A stretch of DNA of 64,000 nucleotides, from positions 1 to 64,000 of the forward strand of contig NZ_MPZM01000015.1 of assembly GCF_002936955.1 (NCBI RefSeq). The letters are read 5' to 3'. Under the pieces are notes generated by a model. It was not told the DNA's origin and did not search any database. It saw only the letters and a list, made by a program, of their open reading frames with translations. The stretch comes from Oceanisphaera arctica. GTDB taxonomy: Bacteria > Pseudomonadota > Gammaproteobacteria > Enterobacterales > Aeromonadaceae. Positions 30,692 through 41,486 of this stretch are shown here, piece by piece; position 1 is the first letter of the stretch, and each line of letters starts with the position of its first letter. A program made the translations under genes and the position numbers.

Positions 30692-31261
30692 ATGTGGAAA
30701 AAACACCCTGTAATACACAAACCGCTGCTGTCGCTCCTGCTCCTGCTACTGGTGTCGTTCACCGGCTGGCAGTGGCTGCAAGTCACACAACTTGGCTATC
30801 ATTGGCGACAGTTACCCCAGCGAACGCTGGCCGCCCCGCTTGCCGATTATGCCGAACTGCAGGCGATAAAATCCCTGCAGACCGATGACGCCGAGAGCCG
30901 CCGCCAGCTGGTGGAGGAACTGGTCAGCGCCAAGCTGGTGGTAGCGGCACAACTGTACGATGGTGGCGGCCAGCTACTGGCCGAAGCCGGCATCCTCGGC
31001 GATGGCGAACTCCCCTACATACGCCCATTATACCGGGAGAATCGGCCCGTCGGCTTCTTGCGCCTGCAGTTGGCGCCGTCGTCGCTAACGGAAGCGCAAC
31101 GCAGTATATGGCAACAACTGCTGCATCATTTAAGCTGGCTGTTACCGCTGTGTGCGCTGCTGGGTATTCTGGCCGGCCTGGGACTCAATCGCCGGCGGAA
31201 AAGACAGCAGCCAGCGGCAGACACACCGCCGCCACAAGAGCAATCAGGCACCGCCGAGTAA
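30692..31261 (+). CDS. ytjB: YtjB/Smp family membrane protein
   Basis: 189 residues from the ATG at 30692: an N-terminal membrane helix (about 11-29), a periplasmic domain with a PAS/CHASE-like look ([36 protein letters not shown]), a second helix near 142-164 and a Pro/Arg-rich tail. Position divergent from serB matches E. coli ytjB (smp). An in-frame ATG at 30623 would give 212 residues, closer to the E. coli length; neither has a good ribosome site, so the start is uncertain. Function is unknown. The 3' end overlaps deoD by 18 bases in convergent orientation. Confidence 0.72.
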   Translation: MWKKHPVIHKPLLSLLLLLLVSFTGWQWLQVTQLGYHWRQLPQRTLAAPLADYAELQAIKSLQTDDAESRRQLVEELVSAKLVVAAQLYDGGGQLLAEAGILGDGELPYIRPLYRENRPVGFLRLQLAPSSLTEAQRSIWQQLLHHLSWLLPLCALLGILAGLGLNRRRKRQQPAADTPPPQEQSGTAE

Positions 31262-31960
31262 CACCGACTCCAACGCCACCTCCATCATGTCGTTGAAGCT
31301 GGTCTGGCGCTCGTCGGCACTCAGCGCCTCGTGACGCAGGATATGATCCGACACGGTACAGATGGTCAGCGCCCGAGCGCCGTATTCGGCGGCCACGCCA
31401 TACAGCCCCGCCGCTTCCATCTCTACCCCCAGGATGCCGTAACGCTTCATCAGCTCGAACAGCTCGGGCTGGGGCGAATAGAACAGATCGGCCGAAAAAA
31501 TATTTCCCACCTTGACCGGCACCTTGCAGGCCTTCGCCGTCGCCACCGCCTGACTGACCAGCTCGAAGTCCGCAAGGGCGGCAAAGTCGTGCTCCATAAA
31601 GCGAATGCGATTGACCCGGGAGTCGGTACTGGCGCCCAGGCCGATCACCACATCCCTGAGCGCCACGTCATCACGCACGGCACCGCAGGATCCCACCCGG
31701 ATCAGGGTGTTGACGCCAAACTCGGTGATCAGCTCCTTGGCATAGATGGACACCGACGGAATGCCCATTCCATGGCCCATTACCGAGATAGCCCGGCCCT
31801 TGTAGGTGCCGGTAAAACCAAGCATGTTTCGTACCTGATTTACCTGTCTGACGTCGGACAGAAAGGTATCGGCGATATACTTCGCCCGCAACGGATCACC
31901 CGGCATCAGCACGGTATCGGCAAAGTCACCTCGTTCGGCCTTGATATGGGGGGTCGCCAT
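31244..31960 (-). CDS. deoD: purine nucleoside phosphorylase, DeoD type
   Basis: 238 residues (E. coli DeoD 239). Conserved blocks: [43 protein letters not shown] (phosphate binding), [36 protein letters not shown] with the ribose and base contacts. It cleaves purine (deoxy)nucleosides to base and (deoxy)ribose-1-phosphate. It stands alone here, without deoA/deoB nearby. Convergent with the ytjB-like gene. Confidence 0.95.
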   Translation of the reverse strand: MATPHIKAERGDFADTVLMPGDPLRAKYIADTFLSDVRQVNQVRNMLGFTGTYKGRAISVMGHGMGIPSVSIYAKELITEFGVNTLIRVGSCGAVRDDVALRDVVIGLGASTDSRVNRIRFMEHDFAALADFELVSQAVATAKACKVPVKVGNIFSADLFYSPQPELFELMKRYGILGVEMEAAGLYGVAAEYGARALTICTVSDHILRHEALSADERQTSFNDMMEVALESVLLGGA

Positions 31961-31999
31961 GGGTTGCTCACTCCTCTGTTGGTCTTTGGGATAAACATA

Positions 32000-32326
32000 A
32001 CACCAATTACACTAATCATCTGATCAGTATGTTTGCCTGTCCCCCGGAGGCAACACAGGGATGGCGGGAATGCCGGAACGGCAGGAGCATTTTCCGGCCA
32101 TGGCATGTCACGGTCGTGGGAACCGTGCTCTGTTGCCTCTTCTTGGGCACCAAGCTTCCCGAAAGCACCACCCGATGACTCCAATGCATCGAGGAGGGCA
32201 AAGGGATCTGCTCCGCCGACCTTCTGTTTCAGGGATGAAACAGAGAGCGTACATGGAGGTATTTATAGCGAGTCGGCGGAGCGGGCCCTTTGTCCGACGC
32301 TTGCTCTGCTATCAAACAGTAGAAAA
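32000..32326. repeat. MITE-like two-module palindromic element, copy 3 (right end degenerate)
   Basis: The left inverted repeat ACACCAATTACACTAATCAT starts at about 32000 and is preceded by TAA. Module II is short (32047-32139, GAGGCAACA...TGTTGCCTC) and carries a palindromic insert shared with copy 5 (GGAATGCCGGAACGGCAGGA). Module I is 32196-32295: inner stem CTGTTTC/GAAACAG with loop AGGGAT (inverse of ATCCCT), and small hairpin TAC-ATGGAG-GTA. The right repeat fades into the oad terminator after about 32320. Same orientation as copy 2. Confidence 0.82.
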
Positions 32327-32350
32327 ACAAAAGGCGCCCGCAGGCGCCTT
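32323..32350 (-). terminator. intrinsic terminator of the oadGAB operon
   Basis: Stem AAGGCGCC (32331-32338) / GGCGCCTT (32343-32350), followed on the minus strand by TTGTTTTTCT. It lies 35 bases past the oadB stop and abuts mobile repeat copy 3. Confidence 0.9.
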
Positions 32351-32384
32351 GTTTACATCTGTAAAAACGTTCGGAAAAGCCGGA

Positions 32385-33515
32385 TTAACCGACCAGTGCC
32401 AGCAGTACACCGGCGGCAACGGCCGACCCCAGCACACCGGCCACGTTCGGGCCCATGGCATGCATCAGCAGGAAGTTCTGGTTGTTGGCTTCCAGCCCCA
32501 CCTTGTTGACCACCCGGGCCGCCATGGGTACCGCCGAGACACCGGCTGCACCGATCAGCGGGTTGACCTTGCCACCGGACAGCTTGCACATCAGCTTGGC
32601 CATCAGCACACCACCGGCGGTGCCGATGGAAAACGCCACCGCGCCCAGCGCCAGAATGCCCAGGGTGTCGATGGTCAGGAACTTTTCCGCCGACAGCTTG
32701 GAACCCACCGCCAGACCGAGAAAGATGGTGACTATGTTGATCAGCTCGTTCTGTGCCGTCTTGGACAACCTGTCCACCACCCCGGATTCCTTCATCAGGT
32801 TACCCAGACAGAACATGCCGATAAGCGGAGCCGCGGCCGGCAGAAACAGTATGGTCAGGGTCAGCACCATCAACGGGAACAACACTTTCTCCCGCTTGCT
32901 TACGTGGCGCAGCTGCTCCATCTTGATTTCACGCTCTGCCTTGGTGGTCAGCAGCTTCATGATCGGCGGCTGAATAATGGGCACCAACGCCATATAGGAA
33001 TAGGCCGCCACCGCGATGGCACCGAGCAGATCCGGCGCCAGCTTGGAGGCCAGGAAGATGGCCGTTGGACCATCCGCCCCCCCTATGATGGCGATAGCCG
33101 ACGCATCCGCCAGGGTAAAATCAAAGCCGGGCAACGCGTTCAGGGCAATGGCACCGAACAGGGTGGCAAAGATGCCAAACTGCGCCGCCGCCCCCAGCAA
33201 CAGGGTCTTGGGGTTGGCAATCAGGGCGCCAAAGTCGGTCATGGCGCCCACCCCCATGAAGATCAGCAACGGAAAGACGCCGGTGCCGATACCCACTTCA
33301 TAGATGTAATACAGCAGCCCGCCCGGATCGGCCATGCCCGCATTGGGAATGTTGGCCAGCACACCGCCGAAGCCGATGGGCAGCAACAGCAGGGGCTCGA
33401 AGCCCCTGGCGATGGCGAGATAGATGAGGCCCAGGCCCACCGCTATCATCACCAGCTGCTTCCAGTGAAAGTTGGCCAGGCCGGTTTCCTGCCACAGAGT
33501 CAGTAACGAGTCCAT
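32385..33515 (-). CDS. oadB: oxaloacetate decarboxylase Na+ pump, beta subunit
   Basis: 376-residue polytopic membrane subunit that decarboxylates carboxybiotin and exports Na+. The conserved [19 protein letters not shown] contains the aspartate needed for Na+ transport. It is 9 bases downstream of oadA, in the order oadG-oadA-oadB. The family usually spans 375-435 residues. It may feed a sodium gradient used by other transporters of this cell. Confidence 0.95.
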   Translation of the reverse strand: MDSLLTLWQETGLANFHWKQLVMIAVGLGLIYLAIARGFEPLLLLPIGFGGVLANIPNAGMADPGGLLYYIYEVGIGTGVFPLLIFMGVGAMTDFGALIANPKTLLLGAAAQFGIFATLFGAIALNALPGFDFTLADASAIAIIGGADGPTAIFLASKLAPDLLGAIAVAAYSYMALVPIIQPPIMKLLTTKAEREIKMEQLRHVSKREKVLFPLMVLTLTILFLPAAAPLIGMFCLGNLMKESGVVDRLSKTAQNELINIVTIFLGLAVGSKLSAEKFLTIDTLGILALGAVAFSIGTAGGVLMAKLMCKLSGGKVNPLIGAAGVSAVPMAARVVNKVGLEANNQNFLLMHAMGPNVAGVLGSAVAAGVLLALVG

Positions 33516-33524
33516 TTCAGCTCC

Positions 33525-35327
33525 TTAGGCCAGGCTGACCAGAGGGTCGCCAACGGATACGGCATCGCCCTCTTTCACCAGCACATTCAACACCTGACCG
33601 GCCCGGGCCGCACGCACTTCAGTTTCCATCTTCATGGCTTCCAGGATCAGCAGCACATCACCGGCAGCTACCTGAGTGCCTGCCTTGGCGACCACCTTGA
33701 AGATATTACCGGCCAGCGGAGCCGGAACAGCCTCACCGGAGCCGGCGGGCGCAGGGGCGACTTGCGGGGCTGCAGCAACCGGTGCGGTTGTACTCTGGGC
33801 ACTGTGTACGGCGCTGATGCTGCCGGCAGGACCCACTTCCACTTCATAGACCTGTCCATCGACCTTGACCGCATAGACCTTGGAACCACCCGCCGGCTGG
33901 CTGGCAACGGATGCAGGTGCCGCTACCGGCTCGGGCTCGGTGCCCGGGGCCGGCTCGAAGGCGGAAGCATCATCGCGATGACGGATAAACTTGAGGCCGA
34001 TCTGCGGGAACAGGGCGTAGGTCAGCACGTCGTCCACCTCGTCGGTGGCGACCCGCAGCTTTTCTTCTTTCGCCAATGCCTGGAACTCACCGGTCAGCTT
34101 TGCCAGCTCATCGGTCAGCAAATCCGCGGGGCGACAGGTTATCGGCTCGGCGCCGTCCAGCACCCGCTGTTGCAGCTCGGCATTCACCGGGGCCGGGGCG
34201 GCGCCGTATTCGCCTTTCAGTACGCCGGCAGTTTCCTTGGTGATGCTCTTGTAACGTTCACCGGTCAGGACGTTGATCACCGCCTGAGTACCGACAATCT
34301 GAGAGGTCGGGGTCACCAGCGGGATAAAGCCGAGATCTTCACGCACCCGGGGAATCTCTTTCAGTACCTCGTCCATTCTGTCGGCCGCGCCCTGCTCTTT
34401 CAGCTGGCCTTCCATATTGGTGAGCATGCCACCCGGCACCTGAGACAGCAGAATCCGGGAATCGATCCCCTTGAGGCTGCCTTCGAATTTGGCGTATTTC
34501 TTGCGCACCTCGCGAAAATAGGCGGCAATCTCTTCCAGCTTGAGCAGATCCAGGCCGGTATCGCGCTCTGAGCCCTCTACCATGGCCACCAGGGTCTCTG
34601 TAGGCGAATGACCGTAGGTCATGCTCATGGAGGAAATAGATGTGTCCAGGATGTCGATACCGGCATCGATGGCTTTCATGTGGGTCGGCAGGCTCAGGCC
34701 GGTGGTGGCATGGCAATGCAATGCCAACGGCAGCTTGACCTCGGCCTTGATGCGCTTGATCAGCTTCTCGGCTTCATAGGGTTTGAGCAGACCGGCCATG
34801 TCCTTGATGCAGATAGAGTGACAGCCCATGTCTTCCAGCTTTTTCGCCATGTCCACCCACATCTCCAGGGTGTGCACCTTGGAGGTGGTATAGGAAATGG
34901 TGCCCTGGGCATGGCCTTCGACCGCCACCGTGGCCTTGATAGCGGTTTCCAGATTGCGCACGTCGTTCATGGCATCGAAGATGCGGAACACATCCATGCC
35001 GTTGGTACGGGCCCGCTCTACAAATTTGTATACCAGATCATCGGCGTAATGACGGTAGCCCAGCAGGTTCTGGCCCCGCAGCAGCATCTGCTGGGGGGTT
35101 TTCGGCATGGCTTTTTTCAGGGCGCGCAGGCGTTCCCAGGGATCTTCGCCGAGATAGCGAATACAGGAATCGAAGGTGGCACCACCCCAGGTTTCCAGCG
35201 ACCAGTAGCCGATATCATCCAGCTTTTCGGCAATGGGTAGCATGTCTTCCAGCCGTAAACGGGTGGCGAGCAGAGATTGATGGGCGTCACGCAATACCAC
35301 ATCGGTAATGGCAAGAGGTTTGGTCAT
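33525..35327 (-). CDS. oadA: oxaloacetate decarboxylase Na+ pump, alpha subunit
   Basis: 600 residues. Carboxyltransferase TIM barrel (about 1-300; [27 protein letters not shown]), PYC/OadA association domain (about 300-465), a Pro/Ala-rich linker and a C-terminal biotinyl domain with the biotinyl lysine K566 in EAMKMETE. It transfers the carboxyl of oxaloacetate to biotin, giving pyruvate. In operon with oadG (25 bases upstream) and oadB. Confidence 0.97.
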   Translation of the reverse strand: MTKPLAITDVVLRDAHQSLLATRLRLEDMLPIAEKLDDIGYWSLETWGGATFDSCIRYLGEDPWERLRALKKAMPKTPQQMLLRGQNLLGYRHYADDLVYKFVERARTNGMDVFRIFDAMNDVRNLETAIKATVAVEGHAQGTISYTTSKVHTLEMWVDMAKKLEDMGCHSICIKDMAGLLKPYEAEKLIKRIKAEVKLPLALHCHATTGLSLPTHMKAIDAGIDILDTSISSMSMTYGHSPTETLVAMVEGSERDTGLDLLKLEEIAAYFREVRKKYAKFEGSLKGIDSRILLSQVPGGMLTNMEGQLKEQGAADRMDEVLKEIPRVREDLGFIPLVTPTSQIVGTQAVINVLTGERYKSITKETAGVLKGEYGAAPAPVNAELQQRVLDGAEPITCRPADLLTDELAKLTGEFQALAKEEKLRVATDEVDDVLTYALFPQIGLKFIRHRDDASAFEPAPGTEPEPVAAPASVASQPAGGSKVYAVKVDGQVYEVEVGPAGSISAVHSAQSTTAPVAAAPQVAPAPAGSGEAVPAPLAGNIFKVVAKAGTQVAAGDVLLILEAMKMETEVRAARAGQVLNVLVKEGDAVSVGDPLVSLA

Positions 35328-35351
35328 TTGACGAGCTCCATTTAAGTTCCG

Positions 35352-35642
35352 TTAGTTTCCGTTAAGTTCCGTTTTGGTCAGTCCGTTCGATACTGCTGAC
35401 TCAGTCTTTTTTATTTTTTTATAGTGATTGATGGCGGCGCTGATGGCGGCCATTTTTTGTGGACTCAGGCCATTGCCGACAGGCATGGCTGCGGCGGCAG
35501 CCGGTCTGGGTGCTGGTTCGGCGGCGACCAGCGACAATATCTTGATGGCCAGAATGGTGAGTGAGAGAAAGGCAAAGACAAACATCATGCCCAGCCCCAT
35601 CAGTCCGGCGGCTTCAACTAGTTGAGAAGATACATTATTCAT
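35352..35642 (-). CDS. oadG: oxaloacetate decarboxylase Na+ pump, gamma subunit
   Basis: 96 residues from the ATG at 35642; AAGGAG lies 7 bases upstream, which decides against the ATG two codons earlier and the longer open frame. One N-terminal membrane helix (LMGLGMMFVFAFLSLTILAI), then an Ala/Pro-rich linker and a conserved PQKMAAISAAINHYKK tail. Gamma ties alpha to beta and may bind Zn2+. The last codons come from short direct repeats of AAGTTCCGTTA. Confidence 0.9.
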   Translation of the reverse strand: MNNVSSQLVEAAGLMGLGMMFVFAFLSLTILAIKILSLVAAEPAPRPAAAAAMPVGNGLSPQKMAAISAAINHYKKIKKTESAVSNGLTKTELNGN

Positions 35643-35725
35643 CAGCATGCTCCTTGCTGTCTGCGATTCGGCCACGAGCATACCCAGCTTGCAGAGGCAT
35701 TGGCAACGGTGCATGTTCAAAAGTG

Positions 35726-35740
35726 TTGTAAAGATTACAA
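35726..35740. promoter_or_regulatory. 15-bp palindrome upstream of oadG
   Basis: TTGTAAAGATTACAA, two perfect 6-bp arms around AGA, 84 bases upstream of the oadG start. It looks like an operator, but I cannot assign a regulator. Confidence 0.45.
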
Positions 35741-35754
35741 AAAAATTTCACTCA

Positions 35755-35770
35755 GGTGATTAAAGTCACA
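35755..35770. promoter_or_regulatory. CRP-like site upstream of oadGAB
   Basis: GGTGA-TTAAAG-TCACA fits TGTGA-N6-TCACA in 9 of 10 half-site bases. It is about 113 bases upstream of oadG and 15 bases beyond the palindrome at 35726, so catabolite control of the pump is plausible. Confidence 0.55.
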
Positions 35771-35929
35771 TTTAAAACCAAAAAATAAACATAAAAATTC
35801 ACTAACACTCTAAAAAGGTAATTTGAATACAAAAATAAAAGGACTTGTGCTGAAAAATGGATGGTAATACGACTATAATTGAAAACAATAGAAAGGAGAA
35901 TACGATGGGAATTGAGAACAACAGACATG
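35771..35929. other. AT-rich intergenic spacer between oad and the tRNA array
   Basis: Strongly A/T-rich stretch without a credible ORF. I see nothing specific in it beyond low-complexity A runs. Confidence 0.5.
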
Positions 35930-35954
35930 AAAAAGCCGGCACTGGGCCGGCTTT
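35930..35954 (-). terminator. terminator of the tRNA array
   Basis: GCCGGC (35935-35940) / GCCGGC (35946-35951) within AAAGCCGGC...GGCCGGCTTT; on the minus strand the stem is followed by TTTTTC. It starts 5 bases past the last tRNA-Arg. Confidence 0.88.
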
Positions 35955-35959
35955 CAATA

Positions 35960-36036
35960 TGGCGCATCCGGGAGGATTCGAACCTCCGACCGCTCGGTTC
36001 GTAGCCGAGTACTCTATCCAGCTGAGCTACGGATGC
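35960..36036 (-). tRNA. tRNA-Arg (ACG), copy 1
   Basis: 77 nt including an encoded CCA. Acceptor GCATCCG/CGGATGC; anticodon stem CTCGG/CCGAG with loop CTACGAA, anticodon ACG; T-loop GTTCGAATC. Last gene of the array. Confidence 0.97.
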
Positions 36037-36042
36037 TTTAAA

Positions 36043-36135
36043 TGGCGGTGAAGGAGGGATTCGAACCCTCGATGCGGGTATAAGCCGCATACTCCCTTAG
36101 CAGGGGAGCGCCTTCAGCCTCTCGGCCACCTCACC
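36043..36135 (-). tRNA. tRNA-Ser (GCT), copy 1
   Basis: 93 nt with long variable arm (TATGCGGCTTATAGCCGCAT) and encoded CCA. Anticodon stem CTCCC/GGGAG, anticodon GCT. Separated from tRNA-Arg copy 1 by TTTAAA. Confidence 0.97.
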
Positions 36136-36160
36136 GTGTTTGCAGACAAACAATGTAAAT

Positions 36161-36188
36161 GGAAAGGCCGGCTCAGAGCCGGCCTTTC
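36161..36188 (-). terminator. internal terminator-like hairpin within the tRNA array
   Basis: AAAGGCCGGCT / AGCCGGCCTTT, followed on the minus strand by TTTCC. It is a close copy of the array's final terminator and sits in the same position relative to a tRNA-Arg, pointing to duplication of a Ser-Arg-terminator unit. Confidence 0.75.
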
Positions 36189-36192
36189 AATA

Positions 36193-36269
36193 TGGCGCAT
36201 CCGGGAGGATTCGAACCTCCGACCGCTCGGTTCGTAGCCGAGTACTCTATCCAGCTGAGCTACGGATGC
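36193..36269 (-). tRNA. tRNA-Arg (ACG), copy 2
   Basis: 77 nt, identical to copy 1, CCA encoded, followed on the minus strand by the internal terminator-like hairpin. Confidence 0.97.
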
Positions 36270-36294
36270 ATTTTAAACTCTTGTAAGATTCAGA

Positions 36295-36371
36295 TGGCGC
36301 ATCCGGGAGGATTCGAACCTCCGACCGCTCGGTTCGTAGCCGAGTACTCTATCCAGCTGAGCTACGGATGC
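36295..36371 (-). tRNA. tRNA-Arg (ACG), copy 3
   Basis: 77 nt, identical to copy 1, CCA encoded. Confidence 0.97.
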
Positions 36372-36411
36372 TTTTCTGAAACTTATCTAACCTGGTACTG
36401 CTTTCTAAATA

Positions 36412-36488
36412 TGGCGCATCCGGGAGGATTCGAACCTCCGACCGCTCGGTTCGTAGCCGAGTACTCTATCCAGCTGAGCTACGGATGC
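36412..36488 (-). tRNA. tRNA-Arg (ACG), copy 4
   Basis: 77 nt, identical to copy 1, CCA encoded; separated from the upstream tRNA-Ser by TTTAAA, as in the copy 1 pair. Confidence 0.97.
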
Positions 36489-36494
36489 TTTAAA

Positions 36495-36587
36495 TGGCGG
36501 TGAAGGAGGGATTCGAACCCTCGATGCGGGTATAAGCCGCATACTCCCTTAGCAGGGGAGCGCCTTCAGCCTCTCGGCCACCTCACC
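36495..36587 (-). tRNA. tRNA-Ser (GCT), copy 2
   Basis: 93 nt, identical to copy 1, CCA encoded. First gene of the array, matching the place of serV next to csrA in E. coli. Confidence 0.97.
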
Positions 36588-36602
36588 GTGTTTGCGGGGC
36601 GT

Positions 36603-36630
36603 ATATTAACGTCAGGCCAAAATAAGTCAA
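36603..36630 (-). promoter_or_regulatory. promoter of the tRNA array
   Basis: On the minus strand TTGACT (36630-36625), 16-base spacer, TAATAT (36608-36603), then a GC-rich discriminator ACGCCCCGC. Such discriminators mark stringently controlled stable-RNA promoters. Confidence 0.85.
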
Positions 36631-36722
36631 ACACTTTTCTCACCTGATTCTTTTGTTCGAACACTCTTTAAACACAATGGGTTAAAAGCAGCCATCAAGA
36701 ACAAAAAACACCCCAAAATAGA

Positions 36723-36914
36723 TTAGAACTGGCTGTCTTCTGCGGTGCCTTTCTCGGCCTGTATCCGCATATAAATCTCTTCACGGTGCACAGATACTTC
36801 TTTCGGCGCATTTACACCGATACGAACCTGGTTACCCTTAACACCTAGTACGGTTACGGTGACTTCGTCACCAATCATCAGGGTTTCCCCTACTCGTCGA
36901 GTCAAAATCAGCAT
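36723..36914 (-). CDS. csrA: carbon storage regulator CsrA
   Basis: 63 residues, full family length (E. coli 61). [16 protein letters not shown] and [19 protein letters not shown] contain the RNA-contacting L4, R6 and R44-equivalent residues. CsrA binds GGA in mRNA leaders and controls translation and decay. It lies between alaS and the Ser/Arg tRNA array, as in E. coli. Confidence 0.97.
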
Positions 36915-37032
36915 CTGGCTGCTCCTGTATACGTTATGTAATAGTCGAAAATGTTTTTTATTATCCGATAAAGGTGTTCAAAAACCTAGCTTTTCCCCTA
37001 TTAACAGATGGGGTGCCCTCGTTTCCAAATCA

Positions 37033-37061
37033 AGAGGCCTGTCGAAGACAGGCCTCTTTTA
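37033..37061 (-). terminator. hairpin terminator between alaS and csrA
   Basis: Perfect 11-bp stem AGAGGCCTGTC / GACAGGCCTCT with GAA loop. On the minus strand it is followed by TGATTTG, a weak T tract; on the plus strand by TTTT. It probably ends alaS transcripts at least partly. Confidence 0.78.
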
Positions 37062-37104
37062 TTGCCACTTGTTGCCACAGCGGCGTATTTTTACCCTTTT
37101 GACA

Positions 37105-39729
37105 TTATAGCCGTTCTGTCAACCAGGGGGTGACGGAAGCCAGGGCCGCCGGCAGCTGGGCCGGTTCGGTACCGCCGGCCTGAGCCATATCCGGTCGGCC
37201 GCCGCCCTTGCCACCCACCTGCTGGGCCACCAGGTTAACCAGCTCACCGGCCTTGACCTTGCCAGTCAGATCCTTGGTCACGCCGGCAATCAGGCTGACC
37301 TTACCCTCGGTCACGGTCGCCAGCACCACGATACCGGATTGCAGCTTGACCTTGAGATCGTCCAGAGAGCCGCGCAGCGACTTGCTGTCGACGCCTTCCA
37401 GGTTGGCCACCAGTACCTTGGTACCGTTCACCTCGATAACCTGCTCCAGCAGCGCCGTGCCCGCATGGGCGGTCAGCTTGGCCTTGAGCTGCTCGATTTC
37501 CTTTTCGAGCTGACGGCTGCGATCCAGTACCTGCCGGACCTTGTCCGACACCGAGAACAAGTCTCCCTTCACCAGGCTGGCCGTCTGGGCCAGTTCCTGA
37601 TTCAGCTGATACAGATAGGCCTGAGCCGCATCACCGGTGACGGCTTCGATGCGACGAACCCCGGCGGCAATACCGCTTTCGGACAGGATTTTGAACAGGC
37701 CGATATCACCGGTACGCTGTACGTGGGTACCACCACACAATTCGGTGGAAGCATCGCCCATCGACACCACTCGTACTTCGTCGTCGTATTTCTCGCCGAA
37801 CAGCGCCATGGCGCCGGCGTCCTTGGCAGAGTCCAAATCCATTAGCTGGGTAGAAACCGCGTGGTTGGCACGGATCTCCTTGTTGACCATGTCTTCGATT
37901 TCACGAATTTCCTGCGCTGTCATTGCTTCCAGATGGGAAAAATCGAAGCGCAGACGATCCGGGCCTACCAGAGAGCCTTTCTGAATGACGTGGTCACCCA
38001 GCAGCTTGCGCAGGCAGTCGTGCATCAGGTGAGTGACCGAGTGGTTGAGGGCCGTGGCCTGACGACGATAGCTGTCTACCGCTGCTGTGACCGCCTCTCC
38101 CACTTCCAGGGTGCCCAGCTCCAGCTGACCCAGGTGCAGTATCCCCTTACCGGCTTTCTGGGTGTCTCTGACCACGAAGAGGCCGTCGTCGAGCTTGATC
38201 ACACCGGTATCACCGACCTGACCACCGGACTCACCATAGAAGGGGGTCTTGTCCAGCACCACGGCGCCTTCTTCACCCGCAATCAGCGCCGATACCTGCT
38301 CGCCGTCCTTGAACAGCGCCGTCACCCTGGCCGACTCGGCCAGGTGCTGGTAACCGGTAAAGTCGGTCTCGCCATCCACCTTGATCACCTTGGAGTAATC
38401 CACACCGAAGTTGGAGGCTTCCTTGGCCCGCTCCCGCTGCTGCTGCATCAGGATTTCGAAACCGGCTTCATCGATGCTCAGCTCGCGGTCGCGCAGCACG
38501 TCGGCAGTCAGATCCGCCGGAAAACCGTAGGTATCGTACAGCTTGAACACCACCTCGCCCGGCAGCACCTTGGCGTCGCCCAGCTCACCGATGGCATCTT
38601 CCAGCAGCTGCAGACCGCGACCCAGGGTACGGGCAAACTGCTCTTCTTCCAGCCGCAGCACCTTCTCGATAATAGCGCGCTGGGTGTTCAGCTCCGGGTA
38701 GGCATCGGCCATCTGCTCGCACAGGGCGCCCACAAGGGTATAGAAGAAGGACTGCTCGGCACCCAGCTTGCGACCATGGCGCACGGCACGGCGAATGATA
38801 CGGCGCAACACATAGCCCCGGCCTTCGTTGGACGGCATGACACCATCGGCGATAAGGAAAGAGCAGGAACGGATATGATCGGCGATGACCCGCAGTGACT
38901 TGTTGTCCAGATCTTGTGTGCCCACGGCCCGGGCCGCCGCCTTGATCAGTGCCTGGAACAGGTCGATTTCGTAGTTGGAATGCACGCCCTGCAAAATGGT
39001 GGCGATACGCTCCAGTCCCATGCCGGTGTCAACCGACGGCTTGGGCAGCGGCTCCATGGTGCCGTCTGCCTGGCGGTTAAACTGCATGAACACCAGGTTC
39101 CAGATCTCGATATAACGATCGCCGTCTTCTTCCGGGCTGCCGGGAGGGCCGCCCCAGATGTGTTCACCGTGATCGTAGAAAATTTCGGTACAGGGGCCGC
39201 AGGGACCGGTATCACCCATGGTCCAGAAGTTGTCGGACGCATACTGGGCGCCCTTGTTGTCGCCGATACGCACGATGCGCTCGACCGGCACGCCGACTTC
39301 CTTCGACCAGATATCGAAGGCTTCGTCGTCGGTGGCGTAAACGGTTACCCACAGTTTGTCTGTGGGCAACTTGACCACGTCGGTCAGAAACTCCCAGGCG
39401 AAGCGAATGGCATCCTGCTTGAAGTAGTCACCAAAACTGAAGTTACCCAGCATTTCGAAAAAAGTATGGTGACGCGCGGTATAACCCACATTCTCCAGAT
39501 CGTTGTGCTTGCCGCCGGCGCGCACGCAACGCTGAGAGCTGGTCGCCCGGTTGTAGGCCCGCTGCTCCAGTCCCAGGAACAGATCCTTGAACTGGTTCAT
39601 GCCGGCATTGGTAAACAGCAGGGTCGGGTCGTTGTGGGGAACCAGCGAGCTGGATGCCACCACCTGGTGGCCCTGCTGGCGGAAATACTCGAGAAACGCG
39701 GTGCGTAACTCAGATGTGGTCATCTGCAT
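37105..39729 (-). CDS. alaS: alanine-tRNA ligase
   Basis: 874 residues (E. coli 876). Class II core at the N-terminus ([42 protein letters not shown]), editing domain with zinc ligands HSVTH ([11 protein letters not shown]) and [13 protein letters not shown], and the C-terminal DHHA1-type domain ([15 protein letters not shown]). It charges tRNA-Ala and clears mischarged Ser/Gly. Confidence 0.98.
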   Translation of the reverse strand: MQMTTSELRTAFLEYFRQQGHQVVASSSLVPHNDPTLLFTNAGMNQFKDLFLGLEQRAYNRATSSQRCVRAGGKHNDLENVGYTARHHTFFEMLGNFSFGDYFKQDAIRFAWEFLTDVVKLPTDKLWVTVYATDDEAFDIWSKEVGVPVERIVRIGDNKGAQYASDNFWTMGDTGPCGPCTEIFYDHGEHIWGGPPGSPEEDGDRYIEIWNLVFMQFNRQADGTMEPLPKPSVDTGMGLERIATILQGVHSNYEIDLFQALIKAAARAVGTQDLDNKSLRVIADHIRSCSFLIADGVMPSNEGRGYVLRRIIRRAVRHGRKLGAEQSFFYTLVGALCEQMADAYPELNTQRAIIEKVLRLEEEQFARTLGRGLQLLEDAIGELGDAKVLPGEVVFKLYDTYGFPADLTADVLRDRELSIDEAGFEILMQQQRERAKEASNFGVDYSKVIKVDGETDFTGYQHLAESARVTALFKDGEQVSALIAGEEGAVVLDKTPFYGESGGQVGDTGVIKLDDGLFVVRDTQKAGKGILHLGQLELGTLEVGEAVTAAVDSYRRQATALNHSVTHLMHDCLRKLLGDHVIQKGSLVGPDRLRFDFSHLEAMTAQEIREIEDMVNKEIRANHAVSTQLMDLDSAKDAGAMALFGEKYDDEVRVVSMGDASTELCGGTHVQRTGDIGLFKILSESGIAAGVRRIEAVTGDAAQAYLYQLNQELAQTASLVKGDLFSVSDKVRQVLDRSRQLEKEIEQLKAKLTAHAGTALLEQVIEVNGTKVLVANLEGVDSKSLRGSLDDLKVKLQSGIVVLATVTEGKVSLIAGVTKDLTGKVKAGELVNLVAQQVGGKGGGRPDMAQAGGTEPAQLPAALASVTPWLTERL

Positions 39730-39833
39730 GGATAATCCTGTTCTATTGCTGGGTTCATAGGCGTTAACCCGGATAATTTAAAAGGTATCCGGGCTAATGT
39801 AAAACGCGCCTTGCAACGGCGGGGCAGAAAGGG

Positions 39834-40295
39834 CTACTCCGGCGGTGTCTCCAGGGCGTAGCGAACATGGTCTGAAGTGAAGCCCCGGCTCTGCAGATAA
39901 CGCACGCGCCTGGCTTTTTCCTTGATATCCAGCCGGTCTGCAAAGGCGAAGCGGGACCGGTAGCAGGCCAGTGCCAGCTCAAACCAGTCGGGGGCTTCCT
40001 CTTCCAGCGCCTGCTCGATATCGGCCTGAGTTACGCCCTTGCGCTGCAGCTCGACACGAATACGCAACGGACCGTGCTTCTTGAAGATATGCTGACGCAC
40101 CTGCACAGCGGCATAACGGCTGTCGGCCAGCCATTGTTGCTGTTCCAGTTTATCCAGCGCCAGCTCGATAAGCTCGGCATCAAACTGCCGCTGGCGCAGC
40201 TTCTGGGCCAGCTCACGGCGGCTATGATCCCGGCGGGAGAGCAGCCTGAGGGCGCAATCCCACAGCTGTTGAGGGGTAAGTGGTGATTCCATCAT
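39834..40295 (-). CDS. recX: regulatory protein RecX
   Basis: 153 residues with the helical three-repeat RecX fold (ALRLLSRRDHSRRELAQKLRQRQF, DSRYAAVQVRQHIFKKHGPLRIRVELQRKG). RecX limits RecA filament growth. It follows recA after a hairpin terminator, so it is probably made by read-through, giving less RecX than RecA. Start may be either of two adjacent ATG codons. Confidence 0.93.
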   Translation of the reverse strand: MMESPLTPQQLWDCALRLLSRRDHSRRELAQKLRQRQFDAELIELALDKLEQQQWLADSRYAAVQVRQHIFKKHGPLRIRVELQRKGVTQADIEQALEEEAPDWFELALACYRSRFAFADRLDIKEKARRVRYLQSRGFTSDHVRYALETPPE

Positions 40296-40324
40296 GTTCT
40301 GCTAAAACAAAAACCGATAAAAGC

Positions 40325-40349
40325 AAAGGCCGGGAAATCCCGGCCTTTT
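40325..40349 (-). terminator. terminator between recA and recX
   Basis: AAAGGCCGGGA / TCCCGGCCTTT with a tiny loop, followed on the minus strand by GCTTTTATC. It lies directly after the recA stop. Confidence 0.85.
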
Positions 40350-40351
40350 CA

Positions 40352-41416
<1,065 letters not shown>

Positions 41417-41466
41417 GAGGAACTCCGCTGATTAAGCTAATGCGTCGAAAAATATAAGGTTGAGTA

Positions 41467-41486
41467 TACTGGTTATTCGTACAGTA
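41467..41486 (-). promoter_or_regulatory. LexA (SOS) box of recA
   Basis: On the minus strand TACTGTACGAATAACCAGTA: the CTGT-N8-ACAG consensus with one change (CCAG). It ends exactly next to the pncC stop codon at 41487. Confidence 0.88.

Noticed and set aside
36159-36503. 114-residue frame with three repeats of a [14 protein letters not shown]-type peptide (also 35752-36090 and 35857-36051)
   Set aside because: These are translations across the tRNA-Arg and tRNA-Ser genes, a well-known source of false proteins.
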